The notes beneath the pieces are model-generated. The model made no database searches. It saw only the letters and a program-made list of their open reading frames with translations, and had not been told where the DNA came from. Shown in pieces: positions 60,666 through 64,000 of a stretch of DNA of 64,000 nt (its first letter is position 1; each line of letters starts with the position of its first letter). The stretch is from Enterovibrio norvegicus DSM 15893 (GTDB taxonomy: Bacteria > Pseudomonadota > Gammaproteobacteria > Enterobacterales > Vibrionaceae). The position numbers and the translations under genes were made by a program. Location: contig NZ_FOWR01000011.1 of the NCBI RefSeq assembly GCF_900115495.1, forward strand, positions 62,001 to 126,000. Reading direction: 5' to 3'.

Positions 60666-61751
60666 GTGGCATCTTCTTACAAAGTTGAGCCTAAGCACTG
60701 GACGCTCATTGCCGCATTGGCTTTGGCAGCTTACGCTTGTTACGCCTTGATCGCTCCCTATGTGGGTTCAATCGTCCTTGCTTTCATCGTTTCGCTGCTG
60801 TTTTTCCCATTGCATGAAAAAATCGAAGGCAGATTAAGCAAACACCCGAACATCGCAGCATCGCTGTCATGTGTTCTATTGACCGTCATTGTCATCATCC
60901 CTTTGATTTTCGTTGCTGCCGCCATTTTGCAGCAAGGGATTCATTTCTTCACCAATGCATATACTTGGTTGACCCATGGTGGGGCAAAAGAAATTGTTTC
61001 CATGCCTATCGTGCAGTCATCCCTCAGCACTTTAGACAAATGGCTTCCAGCAGACTCCATCAACTCACAAGAATTGATTTCACGTGTGGCATCCACGGTG
61101 TCTTCAATGAGCACGGAAATGATTGGCATAAGCTCACGTGTTCTTGGTGATGTTACCGGCGTTTTCGTCAACTTCTTGTTGATGCTGTTTGTGCTGTTTT
61201 TCTTGCTACGCGATCACGACAAGATCATCCAAACCCTCCGTCATGTCAGCCCTTTATCACGAAGCCAAGAAGACACTTTGCTGGATGAAGTAGAAAAGGT
61301 GGCGAAATCCGCAGTGATGGGATCATTTCTTACCGCACTCGCTCAAGGTTTTGTCGGTGGTTTTGCCATGTGGATGGCAGGATTTGCAGGCTTGTTCTGG
61401 GGAACCATGATGGCGTTTGCTTCATTCATCCCTATCGTCGGCACAGCACTGATTTGGATGCCTGCAGCCGCTTACCTCATGCTGATCGGTGAATGGCAGT
61501 GGGCAGCATTTCTTGCGGGTTGGGGGGTGTTAGTTGTCGGTTCCGTCGATAACCTATTGCGTCCTCTGTTAATGCAAGGAAACTCAGGGATGAACACCCT
61601 GTTGATTTTCTTTTCCTTGATCGGTGGCTTGCAGGTTTATGGGTTAATGGGCTTAGTTTACGGCCCCATCATTTTCTCTCTGACACTGGTGCTTTTCCGT
61701 ATGTATGAATCTGAATTTCATCATTTCCTAGAGAAACAAGACAACTCCTAA
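60666..61751 (+). CDS. AI-2E transporter (PerM/UPF0118) family protein
   Basis: 361-residue inner-membrane protein with 7-8 helices: an N-terminal hairpin (about 14-50), a helix at about 60-85, a long soluble segment, and a C-terminal bundle. Family hallmarks include FLLRDHDKIIQTL, FLTALAQGFVGGFAMW, FIPIVGTALIWMPAAAYL and DNLLRPLLMQGNSGMNTLLIF. The family contains the E. coli TqsA exporter of autoinducer-2 and Na+/H+ antiporters, so the substrate is open. The GTG start at 60666 has AAGGAG seven bases upstream. In-frame codons before it are less plausible. rsmC follows. Confidence 0.88.
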   Translation: MASSYKVEPKHWTLIAALALAAYACYALIAPYVGSIVLAFIVSLLFFPLHEKIEGRLSKHPNIAASLSCVLLTVIVIIPLIFVAAAILQQGIHFFTNAYTWLTHGGAKEIVSMPIVQSSLSTLDKWLPADSINSQELISRVASTVSSMSTEMIGISSRVLGDVTGVFVNFLLMLFVLFFLLRDHDKIIQTLRHVSPLSRSQEDTLLDEVEKVAKSAVMGSFLTALAQGFVGGFAMWMAGFAGLFWGTMMAFASFIPIVGTALIWMPAAAYLMLIGEWQWAAFLAGWGVLVVGSVDNLLRPLLMQGNSGMNTLLIFFSLIGGLQVYGLMGLVYGPIIFSLTLVLFRMYESEFHHFLEKQDNS

Positions 61752-61879
61752 TCTGAATCGTCACCAAGTCATTGCACAAAACAATGCAACGATAACGGTA
61801 TCTAGTGTGCGCGGAGAGTTTCCTCACGACTCGCTTTGTGGGAAAATCCGCGCTCATTTTTTTATACGTCGAGGCGTTC

Positions 61880-62905
61880 ATGTCTTACAGCACCCCAAGC
61901 CAAGTAGTGGCTCGTCAACTTGAGTACTTTGAAGGTAAGCATGTATTGCTCGCCGGTGAGCTGGAAGACACTTTCGCCACCGAACTATGTGAACACGCCG
62001 CCAGCGTCAGCATTTTTACCACCAACTTGGCATACGCCAATCAAATGTCGCGTTACAGCCAGTTGGATGTTCAGTTTGGTGATACATACAAAAAAGCACC
62101 GAATGTCGACATGGTGTTGTTGTATTGGCCAAAAGCAAAAGCCGAAGCCGAATTCTTGCTTTCGATGCTGATGGCTGCGTTAGGTAAAGACACTGAAATC
62201 GTGGTGGTGGGTGAAAACCGCAGTGGTGTTCGCAGCATCGAAAAGATGTTCGCGCCTTACGGCAAAGTCACTAAGTTCGACACTGCCCGCCGATGCAGTT
62301 TCTACTGGGGACAATGCATCAACGAACCTACACCATTTGTGCTTGATGCATGGTTTAAAAGCTACCCACTTTCTCTGGGGCAAGACACCATTACAATCCG
62401 CTCACTGCCCGGCGTTTTCAGTCATGGCGAATTAGATGCAGGTAGCCAACTTCTGCTGGACACATTACCAGCGCTAAAAGGCACAGTGCTTGACTTTGGT
62501 TGTGGCGCTGGCGTTATCGGTACCGCCATTAAACTGCGCTATCCTGATACACACATCACCATGGTGGATATCAGCGCGCTAGCGGTTGCCTCGGCCAAAG
62601 AAACCTTACGTTTTAACAATCTTGACGGAGAGGTTTTCGCATCTGATGTTTATAGCGCCGTTACGTCAACATTCGACAGTATCATTAGCAATCCTCCATT
62701 CCACGCTGGCTTGAAAACACATTATGCGGCAACGGAAACCTTCCTAGAGAAAGCCACGTCATTTTTGTCGAAACAGGGGCAGTTAATGATTGTGGCAAAC
62801 AGTTTCCTTCGCTATCCGCCTTTTATTGAAGCGGCATTTGGCCATTGCGACACACCGGCTAAGAACAACAAGTTTGCGATTTATCACGCAATTAAAAACC
62901 GTTAA
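61880..62905 (+). CDS. rsmC: 16S rRNA (guanine(1207)-N2)-methyltransferase RsmC
   Basis: SAM-dependent enzyme forming m2G1207 in 16S rRNA. The ATG at 61880 gives 341 residues made of two tandem methyltransferase-fold domains: a degenerate N-terminal one (about 1-165) and a catalytic C-terminal one with DFGCGAGVIG (205-214) and the N2-guanine signature NPPFH (271-275). GAGG precedes the start at short spacing. Confidence 0.95.
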   Translation: MSYSTPSQVVARQLEYFEGKHVLLAGELEDTFATELCEHAASVSIFTTNLAYANQMSRYSQLDVQFGDTYKKAPNVDMVLLYWPKAKAEAEFLLSMLMAALGKDTEIVVVGENRSGVRSIEKMFAPYGKVTKFDTARRCSFYWGQCINEPTPFVLDAWFKSYPLSLGQDTITIRSLPGVFSHGELDAGSQLLLDTLPALKGTVLDFGCGAGVIGTAIKLRYPDTHITMVDISALAVASAKETLRFNNLDGEVFASDVYSAVTSTFDSIISNPPFHAGLKTHYAATETFLEKATSFLSKQGQLMIVANSFLRYPPFIEAAFGHCDTPAKNNKFAIYHAIKNR

Positions 62906-62912
62906 GCCGACA

Positions 62913-62940
62913 AAGGGCTGTTCTCAGCCCTTCGTTAAAA
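62913..62940 (+). terminator. probable weak terminator after rsmC
   Basis: AAGGGCTG TTCT CAGCCCTT stem followed by only CGTTAAAAAC. The stem is good but the U-tract is poor. Confidence 0.45.
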
Positions 62941-63116
62941 ACGTTAAAACTGAGTGCTCGCACGCGCTTCATCGATAACTTACTTGCCAATAAAAATTAA
63001 GTCAGTATAAGGATTTTGATACGGTCAATCCTGTAAGGCTGCAGTACATAACTCGTCAAAAACGCCAAAATGGGTTAGTGGAGTTGCCTTTTGATTTCTT
63101 ATTTTCAGGCAGAGAC

Positions 63117-64000
63117 ATGCAAAAAAAACAGAAGTTCAAGCGACTTCAACACAAGCTGATGTTAGCTTTTCTGGTGCTGAGTATTACGCCTCTCACCCTG
63201 CTGGCTATCTTTTTTCTTGAGTCACATAGCAGCGACTTAGAAACGCAAAGCACAACGCACCTCGCATTCCTACGCGACAACAAACAAGAGCAAATCATTA
63301 GCTTCTTCGATGCTCGTCATTCAGAAGTGAAATCTTTTGCGCGCTCAGAACTTGCCACGGCCAGTGGTGGGCGGTTCTACGGGTTAGTCGCCGCCTTCCA
63401 TCAGCTTGGGAAAACACAAGCGCTCGCACGCGAAGCGGCACGCTTGAGGTACACCGAAAACCCTGATAATCCGCAGCAAAGCACCGTTAAAGACACCAAT
63501 TTTATTGGCAGCGAGCGCTACCGGTTGCTGCACAAACGCTACCACTGGGCATTTACCGAGCACCTAAAGCGTTCAGATTTCACCGATATCTTACTTGTTG
63601 ATATTGAAGGAAATGTCGTTTACTCGAACCTGAAAGACAACGTCTTTGGGGCAAACTTGCTGTCACCAGAATGGCAAAATACCGCGGAGGGGCAATCTTT
63701 CTCCAAGATAAAGCGACAAGTTAAAGCACCACTGACTGATACTGACGATACCCCGATCATTTTCAGTGATTTTAAGCAATCACCAAACGGAGAAATGATC
63801 GCCTGGTTTGCTGCACCTATCACCCAGCAAGGTTACCTGCATAGCTACGTGTTGTTTAAACTGCCAAACACAGCACTTGCCAACATGCTAAATAAAACGC
63901 CTGCCGAAACCAGCTACATTTCGACCCTTGTCGTGGGTCGCGACATGCTACCTCGCAACATACTAAGTGAAACGCCGCTTGCGACAGCGTCGAGCAGCGC
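63117..64000 (+). CDS. chiS: ChiS-like chitin-sensing membrane histidine kinase (N-terminal part)
   Basis: Open at the right edge: 294 codons visible. The protein starts MQKKQKFKRLQHKLMLAF with a membrane helix (about 14-32), followed by a periplasmic sensor region. The N terminus (KQKFKRLQ, LSITPLTLLAIFFLESHS) and later blocks SGGRFYGLVAAF and SERYRLLHKRYHWAF resemble, from memory, Vibrio ChiS. ChiS is the orphan hybrid kinase that activates chitin and chitobiose utilisation genes and is itself held by a periplasmic chitooligosaccharide-binding protein. No kinase domain is visible yet, so the class is inferred from the N-terminal half alone. Chitin catabolic genes would be expected just beyond the window. 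Confidence 0.75.
   Translation, partial: MQKKQKFKRLQHKLMLAFLVLSITPLTLLAIFFLESHSSDLETQSTTHLAFLRDNKQEQIISFFDARHSEVKSFARSELATASGGRFYGLVAAFHQLGKTQALAREAARLRYTENPDNPQQSTVKDTNFIGSERYRLLHKRYHWAFTEHLKRSDFTDILLVDIEGNVVYSNLKDNVFGANLLSPEWQNTAEGQSFSKIKRQVKAPLTDTDDTPIIFSDFKQSPNGEMIAWFAAPITQQGYLHSYVLFKLPNTALANMLNKTPAETSYISTLVVGRDMLPRNILSETPLATASSS

Overview
The window is a contiguous piece of a gammaproteobacterial chromosome, almost certainly Vibrionaceae. The evidence is gene content and order: xerD-dsbC-recJ-prfB; thrLABC near arcA; arcB, yhcC and gltBD together; mtnN-cobD-btuF-yadS; tyrS, an M23 peptidase and a VexGH-like RND pump beside erpA, hemL and rsmC; and a ChiS-like chitin sensor kinase running off the right edge. 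Nearly all genes are intact core genes. I see no rRNA, tRNA, insertion sequence, prophage, integron or CRISPR array.

Layout. 1-5.6 kb: prfB (partial, with its programmed +1 frameshift), recJ, dsbC and xerD on the minus strand, then fldB on plus; a 9-copy octamer repeat lies between recJ and prfB. 5.7-13.6 kb: brnQ, trmN, srmB and two AGCS Na+/amino-acid symporters flanking yaaA. 14-17.6 kb: a small DUF3545-like gene, a hemerythrin-like protein, ung, nfo, and grcA with two FNR-type boxes 53 bp apart. 17.7-22.6 kb: the thr operon with a leader peptide gene (thrL) and a clear attenuator. 22.8-25.8 kb: aceK, a small outer-membrane-like protein and an RraA-like protein. 26.5-32.8 kb: arcA and arcB converging on a shared terminator, then a PAS/GGDEF diguanylate cyclase and the radical-SAM gene yhcC. 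33.4-45.7 kb: two complete but dissimilar glutamate synthases in tandem, gltBD type 1 followed by gltBD type 2. 45.8-49 kb: mtnN-cobD-btuF-yadS. 49.2-51.2 kb: a small accessory cassette of VOC protein, questin-oxidase-like protein and flavodoxin-like protein. 51.3-64 kb: tyrS, M23 endopeptidase, RND pump genes, erpA, an overlooked 35-codon membrane ORF, hemL, an AI-2E/PerM-family permease, rsmC and partial chiS.

How the genes work together. One theme is redox control: ArcA/ArcB, FNR-type boxes in front of both arcA and grcA, and glycyl-radical repair by GrcA. A second is nitrogen and aspartate-family amino acid metabolism: two GOGATs, an attenuated thr operon, and BrnQ and AGCS amino-acid uptake. 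A third is DNA maintenance: RecJ, XerD, Ung and Nfo.

Most of the window is conserved core, and I do not claim a new defence or mobile system. The items most worth a second look are the unannotated 35-aa Cys-rich membrane ORF, a possible terminator or small RNA in the arcA leader, ArcB carrying Tyr at the position of E. coli Cys241, the octamer repeat upstream of prfB, and the VOC/questin-oxidase/flavodoxin cassette with its palindromic operator-like site.
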